Shown here piece after piece: positions 18,354 through 27,318 of a DNA stretch of 64,000 nucleotides. Numbering within the stretch: position 1 is the first letter of the stretch; each line of letters begins with the position of its first letter. A program made the translations under genes and the position numbers. The DNA comes from Murimonas intestini (GTDB lineage: Bacteria; Bacillota; Clostridia; Lachnospirales; Lachnospiraceae). The notes beneath the pieces were generated by a model that was given only the letters and a program-made list of their open reading frames with translations, was not told the DNA's origin and did not search any database. The stretch spans positions 1 to 64,000 of the forward strand of contig NZ_JANKBI010000019.1 of NCBI RefSeq assembly GCF_024622195.1, given 5' to 3'.

Positions 18354-19865
18354 CTACTTTAATGTTGCCTGAATCAGCGCCCTGTGATCGCCCTCAGCCA
18401 GCTCCCTGACTCTGTCTGTGGAGAGACCCAGAGCTTCGCTCATGCGCTCGCCGTATTCCTTGTCCGCCCAGTAGCAATGGACAGCATGGCGGTACTTTAT
18501 ATTTTCAGTGACAGGCTGGATGTTGCGGGCAGTATTTTCTATGAGGAGGGCCTTCTTGTCCTCTGTCATGATACGCCATAGATCACCGCCTGCACGGAAA
18601 CAGTCATCGGTGGGATCATCCGCCGGATCGTATGCATACATAGCGCCTGACAGATCCAGAGGCGGTTCCATGACTTCTGGCTGGGCTGCCCAGACACCTG
18701 CGCTGTTAGGACTGTAGGCCGGAGCACCGCCATAATTGCCATCCACCCGCATAGCCCCGTCCCGGTGGTAGTCGGCTACATGTGCATGTTTTGCCTGGTT
18801 GACCGGGATCTGGTTTGCATTAACGCCAAGGCGGTAACGGTGTGCATCTCCATAGACAAACAGCCTTCCCTGCAGGAATTTATCCGGCGAAAAACCAATG
18901 CCGGGCACTACATGGGCAGGAGTAAATGCTGCCTGCTCCACCTCAGCAAAATAATTCTCAGGCCAGCGGTTTAATTCCAGTTCACCCACTTCAATGAGAG
19001 GAAATTCTTTGTGTTTCCAGATTTTAGTGATATCAAAAGGATTTTCATAGTGCTTTTTCGCCTGTTCCTCAGTCATCACCTGAATATACATAGTCCACTT
19101 AGGATAATCCCCTCTCTCGATCGCTTCAAAAAGGTCACGGCCTGCGCTTTCACGGTCATTTGCACAGACTGCTGCCGCCTCGCCATCCGTCAGATTTTTG
19201 ATGCCCTGCTGGGTGCGGAAGTGGAATTTTACCCATACACGCTCATTCTTGGCATTGTACATTGAGAAGGTGTGTTCTCCATAAAAATGCATATGCCTGA
19301 ATCCGTCCGGGATGCCCCGGTCTGACATGACGATAGTGGTCTGGTGGAATGTCTCAGGCAGAAGGGTCCAGAAATCCCAGTTGTTCTGGGCGCTGCGCAT
19401 CCCTGTGCGCGGGTCGCGCTTGACAGCGCGGTTTAAATCCGGGAAGTTATGTACATCACGCAGGAAGAAGGTAGGAGTATTGTTTCCGACCAGGTCCCAG
19501 TTGCCTTCTTCTGTGTAAAACTTAACAGCTACGCCCCGGATATCCCGCTCTGCATCAGCAGCCCCGCGTTCACCCGCTACAGTAGAAAAACGAATGAACA
19601 GTTCAGTCTCTTTGCCGATCTCGGAAAAAAGCTTTGCCTTAGTGTAGTTCGTGATATCGTGGGTCACAGTAAATTTACCGTAGGCGCCCCAGCCCTTTGC
19701 ATGCATCCTGCGCTCCGGAATCACTTCTCTGTCAAAGTGGGCCAGTTTTTCCAGCAGCCATACATCCTGCAGCATCACCGGCCCGCGCGGGCCTGCTGTC
19801 ATAGAATGCTCATTTTCGGCGACGGGTGCGCCTGCCTCATTGGTCAGCTTCTTCAAATCATCCAT
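18354..19865 (-). CDS. katA: Monofunctional haem catalase, 503 aa
   Basis: Breaks down hydrogen peroxide to water and oxygen in the cytosol; small-subunit clade length. Distal His H55 in RRMHAKGWGAYG, distal Asn N128 in LVGNNTPTFF, proximal haem ligand Y338 with R334 in RLFVYGDAHRYRLG. ATG at 19865 has AAGGAGG upstream; in-frame codons further upstream are not part of the protein. Monocistronic, divergent from an AraC gene, closed by a strong terminator. No clear PerR box was found upstream. Confidence 0.97.
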   Translation of the reverse strand: MDDLKKLTNEAGAPVAENEHSMTAGPRGPVMLQDVWLLEKLAHFDREVIPERRMHAKGWGAYGKFTVTHDITNYTKAKLFSEIGKETELFIRFSTVAGERGAADAERDIRGVAVKFYTEEGNWDLVGNNTPTFFLRDVHNFPDLNRAVKRDPRTGMRSAQNNWDFWTLLPETFHQTTIVMSDRGIPDGFRHMHFYGEHTFSMYNAKNERVWVKFHFRTQQGIKNLTDGEAAAVCANDRESAGRDLFEAIERGDYPKWTMYIQVMTEEQAKKHYENPFDITKIWKHKEFPLIEVGELELNRWPENYFAEVEQAAFTPAHVVPGIGFSPDKFLQGRLFVYGDAHRYRLGVNANQIPVNQAKHAHVADYHRDGAMRVDGNYGGAPAYSPNSAGVWAAQPEVMEPPLDLSGAMYAYDPADDPTDDCFRAGGDLWRIMTEDKKALLIENTARNIQPVTENIKYRHAVHCYWADKEYGERMSEALGLSTDRVRELAEGDHRALIQATLK

Positions 19866-20035
19866 TTTAAATCCTCCTTTGTGTTTTATAATACATCTCT
19901 TGTTCCCGTGTGTTATCTTCTCCTTTCTGTCATCCGGCCACTGTCCACATACGCAATGGCTTCTGAAACTATAACGGTCAATATCTATACTTTCTATCGT
20001 ATCAGGTACCATATACACTGTCAAGGAACATTGGC

Positions 20036-20054
20036 GTCACTGTTCACACGTCAC
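20036..20054 (+). repeat. Partial copy of the TTCACACGTCAC repeat
   Basis: GTCACTGTTCACACGTCAC resembles the left end of the mini-element at 28466 (GTTACTATTCACACGTCAC, 16 of 19 positions identical). Only the left end is present. Confidence 0.45.
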
Positions 20055-20081
20055 TGAGAATAGTGAAGGCAGTCCCTCCCG

Positions 20082-20110
20082 TTGCCTTCCCGGAAATAAA
20101 CAGCTATAAT
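20082..20110 (+). promoter_or_regulatory. Promoter of the AraC regulator gene
   Basis: TTGCCT (20082-20087), 17 bases, TATAAT (20105-20110), 34 bases before the ATG at 20145. Confidence 0.55.
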
Positions 20111-20144
20111 AGAAATATCTTTCCCATCACATTAAGGAGGCCCC

Positions 20145-21149
20145 ATGAATTACAAGACTCTGGAACAGCTTTTACACACTATAGAACCGGCAGAAAAAAT
20201 ATATTTAGAAAAACCTTTCTTTTCTGACTCTTTTTCTATCAAAGATTATATTACGACCGTATATATGATGGACGGCGGAGCTTCCGGCCTTTTTAAGTAT
20301 ACGCCCCATCCTGAGCTTAAGCTGACAAAGACCGGCCGTTTCCGGCCGGTCCTGCCTCATATCCATCCATGGATAGAGCTGGGTTATATGTTTTCCGGGT
20401 CCTGTGAGCACATGGTGCGGGACCGGGTCTATACTTTGAAAAAAGGACAGATCTACATACTTGATTCCGATACCCCTCACTCCATTGGTTATCTGGGCGA
20501 AAATGATATCCACATCAGTATCGTGATCAATAAACCTTTCTTTACAGAAGTCTTTTTCCACCACTTCTCAGAAGAAAGCGTACTGTCCCGCTTCCTGTCC
20601 GACGCCTTGTCAGCCATGGCTTCACATGACAATTACCTCTTCTTTCCTTCAGAGGACAACAGACGTATTCCTTTCATTATGAATGAGCTGATGCTTGAGC
20701 ATCTGTCGCCCTCAGGCAATGCTCCATCTATTGTCAGCAGCCTCATCAGCCTTTTATTCCTGGAACTGGTAAACGTCTATGAACAGCAGAGCTCACAGGA
20801 CACAGAATCACCACTGATACCGATCCTGAGATATATAAGAGCCAATTACCTGACCTGCAGCCTGATATCCACCGCCAGAGCATTTTCACTGAATCCCAAC
20901 TATCTGACTACCATGCTGAAGAAAAAGACAGGAATGACTTTTAAGGAACTTATCCAGCAGCAGCGCTTTCTCTCCATTACAGGCCAGCTGCAGAACACCG
21001 GCCTGTCTATAGAAGAGATCGCACATTTAAACGGATATGAAAATACTACTTATTTTTATAAAAAGTTCCGCCAGGAATATCACTGCTCGCCAAAAGAGTT
21101 CCGTGAAAGATACAGGCGGACAGGCCCCAGCAGACCTGAAGGCTCCTGA
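20145..21149 (+). CDS. AraC-family regulator with cupin sensor, 334 aa
   Basis: Transcription regulator. N-terminal cupin-like sugar-sensing domain with HIHPWIELGYMFSGS and DSDTPHSIGY (about residues 72-120); C-terminal double helix-turn-helix (about 230-330) with SLNPNYLTTMLKKKTGMTF and the closing YHCSPKEFRERYR. GGAGG precedes the ATG. It converges on the second GH106-like gene and overlaps its 3' end by 70 bases, so the two mRNAs are antisense to each other. It probably controls that gene (inference). Confidence 0.88.
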   Translation: MNYKTLEQLLHTIEPAEKIYLEKPFFSDSFSIKDYITTVYMMDGGASGLFKYTPHPELKLTKTGRFRPVLPHIHPWIELGYMFSGSCEHMVRDRVYTLKKGQIYILDSDTPHSIGYLGENDIHISIVINKPFFTEVFFHHFSEESVLSRFLSDALSAMASHDNYLFFPSEDNRRIPFIMNELMLEHLSPSGNAPSIVSSLISLLFLELVNVYEQQSSQDTESPLIPILRYIRANYLTCSLISTARAFSLNPNYLTTMLKKKTGMTFKELIQQQRFLSITGQLQNTGLSIEEIAHLNGYENTTYFYKKFRQEYHCSPKEFRERYRRTGPSRPEGS

Positions 21150-23782
21150 GGCATGGCTCTGTCAAAGATGTTTCCCTGCCTCTCTTTTGCAAGCGTATTT
21201 GTTACCTTTACAAGCAGCCTGTTTTCACCTTCCCTGCATCCTCTTAGTTCAAAGGTATACGGCGGACATATCCTGATCCCTGCCGGGATACCGTTTACTG
21301 ATACCTCGCCTGTCTCATACACATCACCCAAGTCAAGGAACACGTCCCCCAGCGTTTCCTCCTTTTCCAGGAAAAATGATTTCTCATAACTGACAGTTCC
21401 TGAATAATCAGGGAGTATATCCGGTCCTGAAATATTGACTAATTCCGTGATGTCCCGCAGATACTTATGCTCGCCGTCCGGTCCGTCTGCGGATATCTGC
21501 CAGCCGCCTTCAAGGGACAGTATTTTTCCGGAAATATCAGGCCGCTTATCCGTCTCTTTATCCAACTCTTTATCCGCCATCTGATCTGCTACTGTCATCT
21601 CCTCACCCATAACCGGGATCCTTCTGCTGATAACCGCATCTTCCGGTGCATGCAGCACGAAGAGTGACTGGTAAGGCTCAAGAATCAGTTTAAAGACAAA
21701 CCCTTCCTTTATTTGTTTTCCTCCGGCTGCATAATACTTATCCTCCATAGCATCATAGAAGACAAGATTTCCTTTTTCCTTCAGCGTGATCTCTGCCCTG
21801 ACTGTCTGGTACTTGCTCTCATTTGTAAAGAAGTATATGCTCTTCTTTTCCTTCTCATAATGCAGGCATCTCAGGTCAGGATATGATTTATCTGTCCTGA
21901 TATCATTAAAGCCTCTCTCCTTCATCCACTCAGCTATCTTATCCAGCCCGCACACGTCAATGCCTGGATTATCCCGCAGTACATCAAGTATACCGGCATC
22001 ACCATATTTGTAATATACATGCTCAGGATAATCGTCCACAAACAGAACGGGGATACCGTCCTTCGCGGCCCTGTCAAAGGCAGCCAGCAGCGCCTCTGGA
22101 AGGCACTGTGCATACGGAACAATGAGTACGTCATAATATTCATCCCCAATATGCAGGCGTCCATCCTCAGCTGAAAGGCCTTTGCCGTCCGCAAAGCAGT
22201 CGCCCGGGATCACATCACAGTCAATCTGAGACTCCATAAGAGCCCTGACTGCCTTCTCAAATGGCTGGTACCTGCCTCCCCACTCGGCCTCTGCATGATA
22301 GAGAACTGCTGCTGTAGCATGATGCGTACCGCCGCTTAACAGATGACACACCCTGTTGGCATAATCTGACCATTTTCTAAAATATTTCCATTGAGGATTT
22401 TCTCCTCTGGCGTAAAAGTGAGGCGGACAGTCTGGATCCTGATACTTTGGTGAAAAAGCATGGGGAACTAACACATTGATTCCTCTCACGCAGACATGGT
22501 CTGTCAGCCATTTCATCAGCTTCAGGCCTTCCTGCCAGCCATATGCGCCGAAGATTTCACATATGGTGATCCCTTTTTTGGCCGGGTCCAGATGTGCTGC
22601 TGAGGAAGCCATCTTACTGAGCCCCCAGTAGAAGAACTCTGAATCCAGATACCCAAAGGGCGTCGTGTGGAAGCCGTCCTTGTATTCAGGCCAGACCTGG
22701 TACACCACATCCAGTCCTGCCGTATCAAATCCCTCCATACTGCGGAAATAATGTCCGGGTCCGAAGCCCAGTCTGGCATGCGCTCCGTTATCCTCCACAA
22801 TATGGCCGATCACCTTCACCCCATGAGACCTGCACCATTTTCCTATCTGTCCGGTAAAATCCCTCGCAAACAGCTTTGAGACAACATTCATGTATGCGTA
22901 CTGCACATCCCTGCACACCTCGTTCTCACTGCTCCACAAAAATGGCAGACGGCAGCTCATGCCGCCCGGGTATTCCTCCTCCAAAGCCTCCATGACTTCC
23001 TCGCTCCAGGGATATACATACCCTGTTTTGCCAAGAGTTGTCTCATAGGAGGAGGCGCTTCCAAAACGTGGTTCATCTATAAAAAATCCTTTTATTGTCT
23101 TCCCGAACTCCTCTTTATACCGCTTATAATGCTCTTCATAAATTATATCAATATAATGTCCTACTGCATCATAACTGATGGGATTCACATAGTCCTTAGT
23201 CCACTCTTCTCCGCCATTTCTTGTAATGATCAGAAGGAATATCCTCCATGGCCCTTCCGGTATATCCCAGTACAGCATTCCATCCTTCACAAGACTCGTC
23301 AGATCTGTGAGCGTCTCCTCCTGCAGCTTATCATTCCCATTAGCGCGCCTGCCGGCTATCACCCTGAAAAGCTGATCCCCCTCTCCCAGCCACTGTCCTA
23401 TCTGCAGAGATGCCCCCTTTAATGGACCCACTGCATCTATCTGCTGTTTGGAAAGATAGCGTTTTCTGGAGTCAGGATACAGCTCCCGTATCCTGCCGGC
23501 CCCCAGCCCGCTTGGATACGCATTATCATCAAAGATCCACACATCCATGCCCCGCAGCTTTGCCTCTGATAAGATAATATCCAGATCCCTCCACCATCCA
23601 AAGCTTAGGAAGTCCGGATGCGGACGTGATTCCACGATAAAGCTTCCTATTCCGCCTTCGTGCATCCTGGCTATCTCTTCCCTTAAAACGCTCTCCTCCT
23701 CCCCGTGCTGCCAGAACAAGGGGCAGAGTGAGCTTGGTATTTCCTCACCGGACATAAATATATTTGTATTCCTGTTCTTCAT
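21080..23782 (-). CDS. GH106-like glycosidase, second copy, 900 aa
   Basis: Paralogue of the enzyme at 12047-14716, sharing landmarks in order: ESRPHPDF, VWIFDDNAYPSGLGAG, GFFIDEPRFG (E237), VIGHIVEDNGAHARLG (E330), CEIFGAYGWQEG, PHAFSPKYQDPDCPPHFYA. The C-terminus has a galactose-binding-like sandwich (DVFLDLGDVYETGEVSVNG). Intracellular, no signal peptide. ATG at 23782 has GGAGGG seven bases upstream. It stands alone rather than in a transporter operon. GH106-like alpha-L-rhamnosidase is the best guess; not certain. Confidence 0.65.
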   Translation of the reverse strand: MKNRNTNIFMSGEEIPSSLCPLFWQHGEEESVLREEIARMHEGGIGSFIVESRPHPDFLSFGWWRDLDIILSEAKLRGMDVWIFDDNAYPSGLGAGRIRELYPDSRKRYLSKQQIDAVGPLKGASLQIGQWLGEGDQLFRVIAGRRANGNDKLQEETLTDLTSLVKDGMLYWDIPEGPWRIFLLIITRNGGEEWTKDYVNPISYDAVGHYIDIIYEEHYKRYKEEFGKTIKGFFIDEPRFGSASSYETTLGKTGYVYPWSEEVMEALEEEYPGGMSCRLPFLWSSENEVCRDVQYAYMNVVSKLFARDFTGQIGKWCRSHGVKVIGHIVEDNGAHARLGFGPGHYFRSMEGFDTAGLDVVYQVWPEYKDGFHTTPFGYLDSEFFYWGLSKMASSAAHLDPAKKGITICEIFGAYGWQEGLKLMKWLTDHVCVRGINVLVPHAFSPKYQDPDCPPHFYARGENPQWKYFRKWSDYANRVCHLLSGGTHHATAAVLYHAEAEWGGRYQPFEKAVRALMESQIDCDVIPGDCFADGKGLSAEDGRLHIGDEYYDVLIVPYAQCLPEALLAAFDRAAKDGIPVLFVDDYPEHVYYKYGDAGILDVLRDNPGIDVCGLDKIAEWMKERGFNDIRTDKSYPDLRCLHYEKEKKSIYFFTNESKYQTVRAEITLKEKGNLVFYDAMEDKYYAAGGKQIKEGFVFKLILEPYQSLFVLHAPEDAVISRRIPVMGEEMTVADQMADKELDKETDKRPDISGKILSLEGGWQISADGPDGEHKYLRDITELVNISGPDILPDYSGTVSYEKSFFLEKEETLGDVFLDLGDVYETGEVSVNGIPAGIRICPPYTFELRGCREGENRLLVKVTNTLAKERQGNIFDRAMPQEPSGLLGPVRLYLSRNSFGEQ

Positions 23783-23970
23783 TGCCGTACCCTCCGTCAC
23801 ATTAAGATAAATGTTTAGTTTCTTCACATTAATATACTTATATCTTACTCAAAAAGAGAGGCCGGGACAACATTAAAACCTCTGGAGTTTTTGTATGGGA
23901 GCTGAAGTTTTGCTGTCCGGATGTTAAATGCCTTTTAAATCATATATAATAAATTTTATGAATAAACACC

Positions 23971-23998
23971 TGTAACTTTTTTCATTTACAAACGAGTA
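23971..23998 (+). promoter_or_regulatory. Candidate ECF-sigma autoregulatory promoter
   Basis: TGTAAC (23971-23976), 16 bases, CGAGTA (23993-23998). Known Bacillus ECF promoters (sigma-X, -M, -V, -W) use a TGTAAC/TGAAAC-like -35 and a CG-starting -10 at this spacing. It lies 37 bases before the sigma gene start, as expected for autoregulation. Confidence 0.4.
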
Positions 23999-24035
23999 AT
24001 AAATATAGAAGGAATAATACGAGGGGGTGGACAGT

Positions 24036-24578
24036 ATGGAAGACGATAATGAGTTGATGCGCCTTGTTCAGGACGGAAGCCACAGAGCTTTTGAACAGCT
24101 CGTTTTGAAATACAGGAAGCATGCTGAAATGTTCTGCAGTTCCATTATCAGGGACAGTACTGCCGCCCAGGATATTGTGCAGGACTCCTTTGCAGACATA
24201 TACATACAGCGCATGCGGTACAAATTCAGCTGTGGGTTTCAGACTTACTTGTGGACTGTCATCAAAAATAAATCTATAGATTACCTGAGAAAGAAAAATC
24301 ATCAGCCTGAAGTCAGTATAGAAGGAGTTGATGAGGGGGTAAGCAATGATTCTCCGGAACAAATATACTTAGTACATGAGAGAGAACTGCAGATCCGGCA
24401 GCTGATGACAGCTCTTAAGAAAGAATACAGGGATGTCCTGTACCTGTACGCTGTGGAGGATCTAAGTTATCAGGAGATTGCTGTGCGTCTCAATAAACCG
24501 CTGCCGCAGATCAAAATTTTAATATACAGGGCGCGGAAAAAGGCGTCCAGGCTAAAGGAGGAGTGGAAAAATGAATGA
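24036..24578 (+). CDS. ECF-type sigma-70 family RNA polymerase sigma factor, 180 aa
   Basis: Alternative sigma factor. Region 2 (LVLKYRKHAEMFCSSIIRDS to YLRKKN, about residues 25-95) contains AQDIVQDSFADIY and FQTYLWTVIKNKSIDYLR; region 4 (about 125-175) is LTALKKEYRDVLYLYAVEDL-type with YQEIAVRLNKPLPQIKILIYRARKK. ATG at 24036 is chosen because GAGGGGG lies eight bases upstream; a GTG at 24027 is too close. It overlaps the next gene by eight bases (ATGAATGA). No classical zinc anti-sigma factor is adjacent; the membrane protein downstream may play that role. Confidence 0.88.
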   Translation: MEDDNELMRLVQDGSHRAFEQLVLKYRKHAEMFCSSIIRDSTAAQDIVQDSFADIYIQRMRYKFSCGFQTYLWTVIKNKSIDYLRKKNHQPEVSIEGVDEGVSNDSPEQIYLVHERELQIRQLMTALKKEYRDVLYLYAVEDLSYQEIAVRLNKPLPQIKILIYRARKKASRLKEEWKNE

Positions 24579-25335
24579 TCAGGAATATTTATCAGGAGTA
24601 TGGCAAAAAGTCGATGAAAAAGAGATGGCAAACCAAATCGTTGAGTATATGGATACCCTGCCAAAGAAGATAGGACCCAGGGAATTTGCTGCCTGCCTGT
24701 TTAAAGAGATCGGTATCATGAACCTTTTCAGAAATACCCGCGATGTCATGTTTATTTCCTACGCTGTCACATTTCTCTTAATGTATGGCAGCACACAATA
24801 TGTACTGGGGCGGGCGGAAGAAATCTATGGGCTTGCATTTCTTATATCACCCATACTTTATGGATGCACATTTACGTTAAGTTGTATAAAGGAAAAACAA
24901 AGAAATACCCTGGTAATACAAATGTCATGCAAATATACTTTTATACACATTATCTCACTGAGGATGGCCGCAATCAGCTTCTTAAGCCTGGCAGTAAATT
25001 ATATATATGTCTGGGGGTTAGCCAGGATCTATCCCGTAAGCTTTTCAAGGCTTCTGATCCTTACCTTTACGGCCCAGGTTCTCTTTGCATCCATAATGTC
25101 CGGAATACTTTTCATTACAAGCCGGATTGTCTGTCTTTTAAGCGTACTGGTTATATGGTATCTGGTGAACGGTATTTTATATAATGGGATCCGCAGTCTG
25201 TATATACGTTTCATGGAAGGCACTTCCCTGCTTATATTTTGTATGATTTCTCTGATCGCGCTGATTTTATATATCAGCATAATTAAAAATATGATGGAGG
25301 AAAAAAGGAGGTATCACAATGCTGCAAATATGTGA
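24571..25335 (+). CDS. Integral membrane protein of the ECF-ABC cassette, 254 aa
   Basis: Family not recognised. About 60 cytosolic residues at the N-terminus (MNDQEYLSGVWQKVDEKEM...) are followed by about six hydrophobic helices. The topology suits either an ABC-2-type subunit or a membrane anti-sigma factor whose cytosolic N-terminus binds the sigma factor. It overlaps the sigma gene by eight bases and the ATPase gene by 17, so coupled expression is clear; the role is inference. Confidence 0.7.
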   Translation: MNDQEYLSGVWQKVDEKEMANQIVEYMDTLPKKIGPREFAACLFKEIGIMNLFRNTRDVMFISYAVTFLLMYGSTQYVLGRAEEIYGLAFLISPILYGCTFTLSCIKEKQRNTLVIQMSCKYTFIHIISLRMAAISFLSLAVNYIYVWGLARIYPVSFSRLLILTFTAQVLFASIMSGILFITSRIVCLLSVLVIWYLVNGILYNGIRSLYIRFMEGTSLLIFCMISLIALILYISIIKNMMEEKRRYHNAANM

Positions 25336-26176
25336 CGTAACGAAAAAGTACGGTGATTTTACCGCACTGGAACACTTGAGCCTGAATCTGGAGAATGGAA
25401 TACATGCCCTGCTCTCCCCTAATGGAGCCGGAAAGAGCACACTGATGAAAATGATGGCAACCCTTTCCTTTCCCACCAGCGGAAAGCTATTATGGGATGG
25501 AAAGGATATTTACAAGTTGGAAGATAAATATCGTGAAAAGATAGGATATCTCCCTCAGCAATTCGGCTATTACAGAGATTACACCCCCACGCAGTTTTTA
25601 GAATATCTGTGTGTATTAAAAGGTATTGATAAGAAAACACGCAGCAGCAGGATCAAAGAAGTTTTAGATATGGTTGCCCTGACAGATTCCTCCGGCAAAA
25701 AAATGCGGAAATTTTCAGGGGGCATGATTCAGCGTGTCGGCATTGCCCAGGCTCTGCTAAATGATCCGAAACTGCTGATATTAGATGAACCAACCGCCGG
25801 GCTGGATCCAAAAGAACGTGTTAGGTTTCAGAATATTCTGTCCTCACTATCACGTGATAAGATCGTCTTGATTTCCACACATATTGTATCTGACATTGAA
25901 TTTATTGCAAACCAGATTATCATGCTCAAAGACCACCGTCTCCTGTATGCTTCCGGGGCTGATGAAATCCGCCAGGTTCTGCGCGGAAAAGTTTATGAAT
26001 GTACATTAGACACGTCCAGAACAGCTTCCTTTGAGGAACAGCATCAGGTTGTAGCAAAACGCCAGGAAGGCGGTCAAGTGATTGTAAGATTTATCAGTGA
26101 AAAACAAGAAGACCCACGCTGGACTTCCTGTTTTCCCACACTGGAGGATATTTTTCTCTATGTTTATAAGGAGTAG
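25319..26176 (+). CDS. ABC transporter ATP-binding protein, 285 aa
   Basis: Nucleotide-binding subunit of an ABC-2/bacitracin-type exporter. Walker A LLSPNGAGKST (residues 31-41; the usual first Gly is Ser), signature FSGGMIQRV, Walker B LLILDEPTAGLD, H-loop STHIVSDIE. The C-terminal extension ends FPTLEDIFLYVY, typical of drug or peptide exporters. GGAGG precedes the ATG. It is followed after three bases by the first permease. The substrate could be a peptide or antibiotic (inference from family). Confidence 0.9.
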   Translation: MLQICDVTKKYGDFTALEHLSLNLENGIHALLSPNGAGKSTLMKMMATLSFPTSGKLLWDGKDIYKLEDKYREKIGYLPQQFGYYRDYTPTQFLEYLCVLKGIDKKTRSSRIKEVLDMVALTDSSGKKMRKFSGGMIQRVGIAQALLNDPKLLILDEPTAGLDPKERVRFQNILSSLSRDKIVLISTHIVSDIEFIANQIIMLKDHRLLYASGADEIRQVLRGKVYECTLDTSRTASFEEQHQVVAKRQEGGQVIVRFISEKQEDPRWTSCFPTLEDIFLYVYKE

Positions 26177-26179
26177 ATT

Positions 26180-27304
26180 ATGAGAGAAGAGATAAAGAAA
26201 AGCTGGAGAGGATATTTCATTCCTGTTTTCTGCCTGGGCTGCCTGCTGTTAAACTGCTATCTGCTTCTGGGCAGATGGGAATACAGAGATGACATACAGA
26301 AGATCAATAGAATGGCTTCAGAAACAGGAACCAGAATAACCAATAGTATCATACAGGATTATGAAAAGTTCTGGACTGAGAAAATGAACACATCCGGCAT
26401 GAAATGGGAAGAGTTAGAAGGATTTATCCGGATGGCACCCGGATTATTTGAAAATGTCAGCCTGGAGGATATGGCCTATTCTTATATATCAGACAATCAT
26501 CTGTCAGGAGAAGCTGCCGAATACGCTGTATCACTGTATCATGGACTGGAAGGGCGGAAGCAGGAGATCAGCGCAAATGAAGCAGGTACGCTCTTCCTGC
26601 CCGCAAGTATGTCTTATTTTTCCTATCTGTCTGTATATATCCTCTTTATTACTGCAATAGAAACGATTGCAGGCTGCGTGCTTATAACTGTAAGAAATAC
26701 TCACTTTGAAATAAACAACAGGACGGAAGCAGTCATTTATACAACGTCAAAAGGCAGGCGGACTATTACAGATAAACTAACATGCAGTATCCTGGATGGC
26801 ATCTTTATCTCAGCTATCCTTTATGGCATAACATTCATTTTATTAACTGCAGTTTATCCAGTCAATAATCTCTTGACTGCGCCTGTCAGCTCAGGCATGA
26901 ATGAACTCGGCGGCTCGCCTTGCATCAGCAGCTGGCCTATTTCTATAGGCGGATACTTTCTGTTAAATTTTATAACTGCATCAGGGCTGGGGATTGTTTT
27001 TGTATTGCTTGCCTTTACGTTATCTGCAGTGATCAGGAATTCTTTTCTGGCTGTGCTTCTGGTCCTGGCCGGTACTTCCATTATACGGATTGCCGGAATG
27101 AATATGCCTTTATCTGTCATGTCATACTTTTATGAAAAATATAATCCTGTGGACTGTCTTCTGCAGGCCGGAAAATGGTTTATCAGCTGCTCCTCCTCGG
27201 TTTCACTTCCATTTTATGAATCGGGTACAATTATATTATGGAGCATGATCCTTGGAAGTGCCTGTATGATTATGATCCGGCGGTTTAACCGGCAAGAATT
27301 ATAG
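26180..27304 (+). CDS. ABC exporter permease-like membrane protein, 374 aa
   Basis: First helix at about residues 10-31 (FIPVFCLGCLLLNCYLLLG), a long extracellular segment to about 150, then about five helices. This layout (one helix, large loop, helix bundle) is that of ABC-2 permeases. No close family name recognised. It pairs with the ATPase upstream and a second permease downstream (14-base gap). Confidence 0.75.
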   Translation: MREEIKKSWRGYFIPVFCLGCLLLNCYLLLGRWEYRDDIQKINRMASETGTRITNSIIQDYEKFWTEKMNTSGMKWEELEGFIRMAPGLFENVSLEDMAYSYISDNHLSGEAAEYAVSLYHGLEGRKQEISANEAGTLFLPASMSYFSYLSVYILFITAIETIAGCVLITVRNTHFEINNRTEAVIYTTSKGRRTITDKLTCSILDGIFISAILYGITFILLTAVYPVNNLLTAPVSSGMNELGGSPCISSWPISIGGYFLLNFITASGLGIVFVLLAFTLSAVIRNSFLAVLLVLAGTSIIRIAGMNMPLSVMSYFYEKYNPVDCLLQAGKWFISCSSSVSLPFYESGTIILWSMILGSACMIMIRRFNRQEL

Positions 27305-27318
27305 AAAGGGGTGTCAGA

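Noticed and set aside
19866..19900. Possible PerR box upstream of catalase
   Set aside because: Only half of the TTATAAT-N-ATTATAA palindrome is present.
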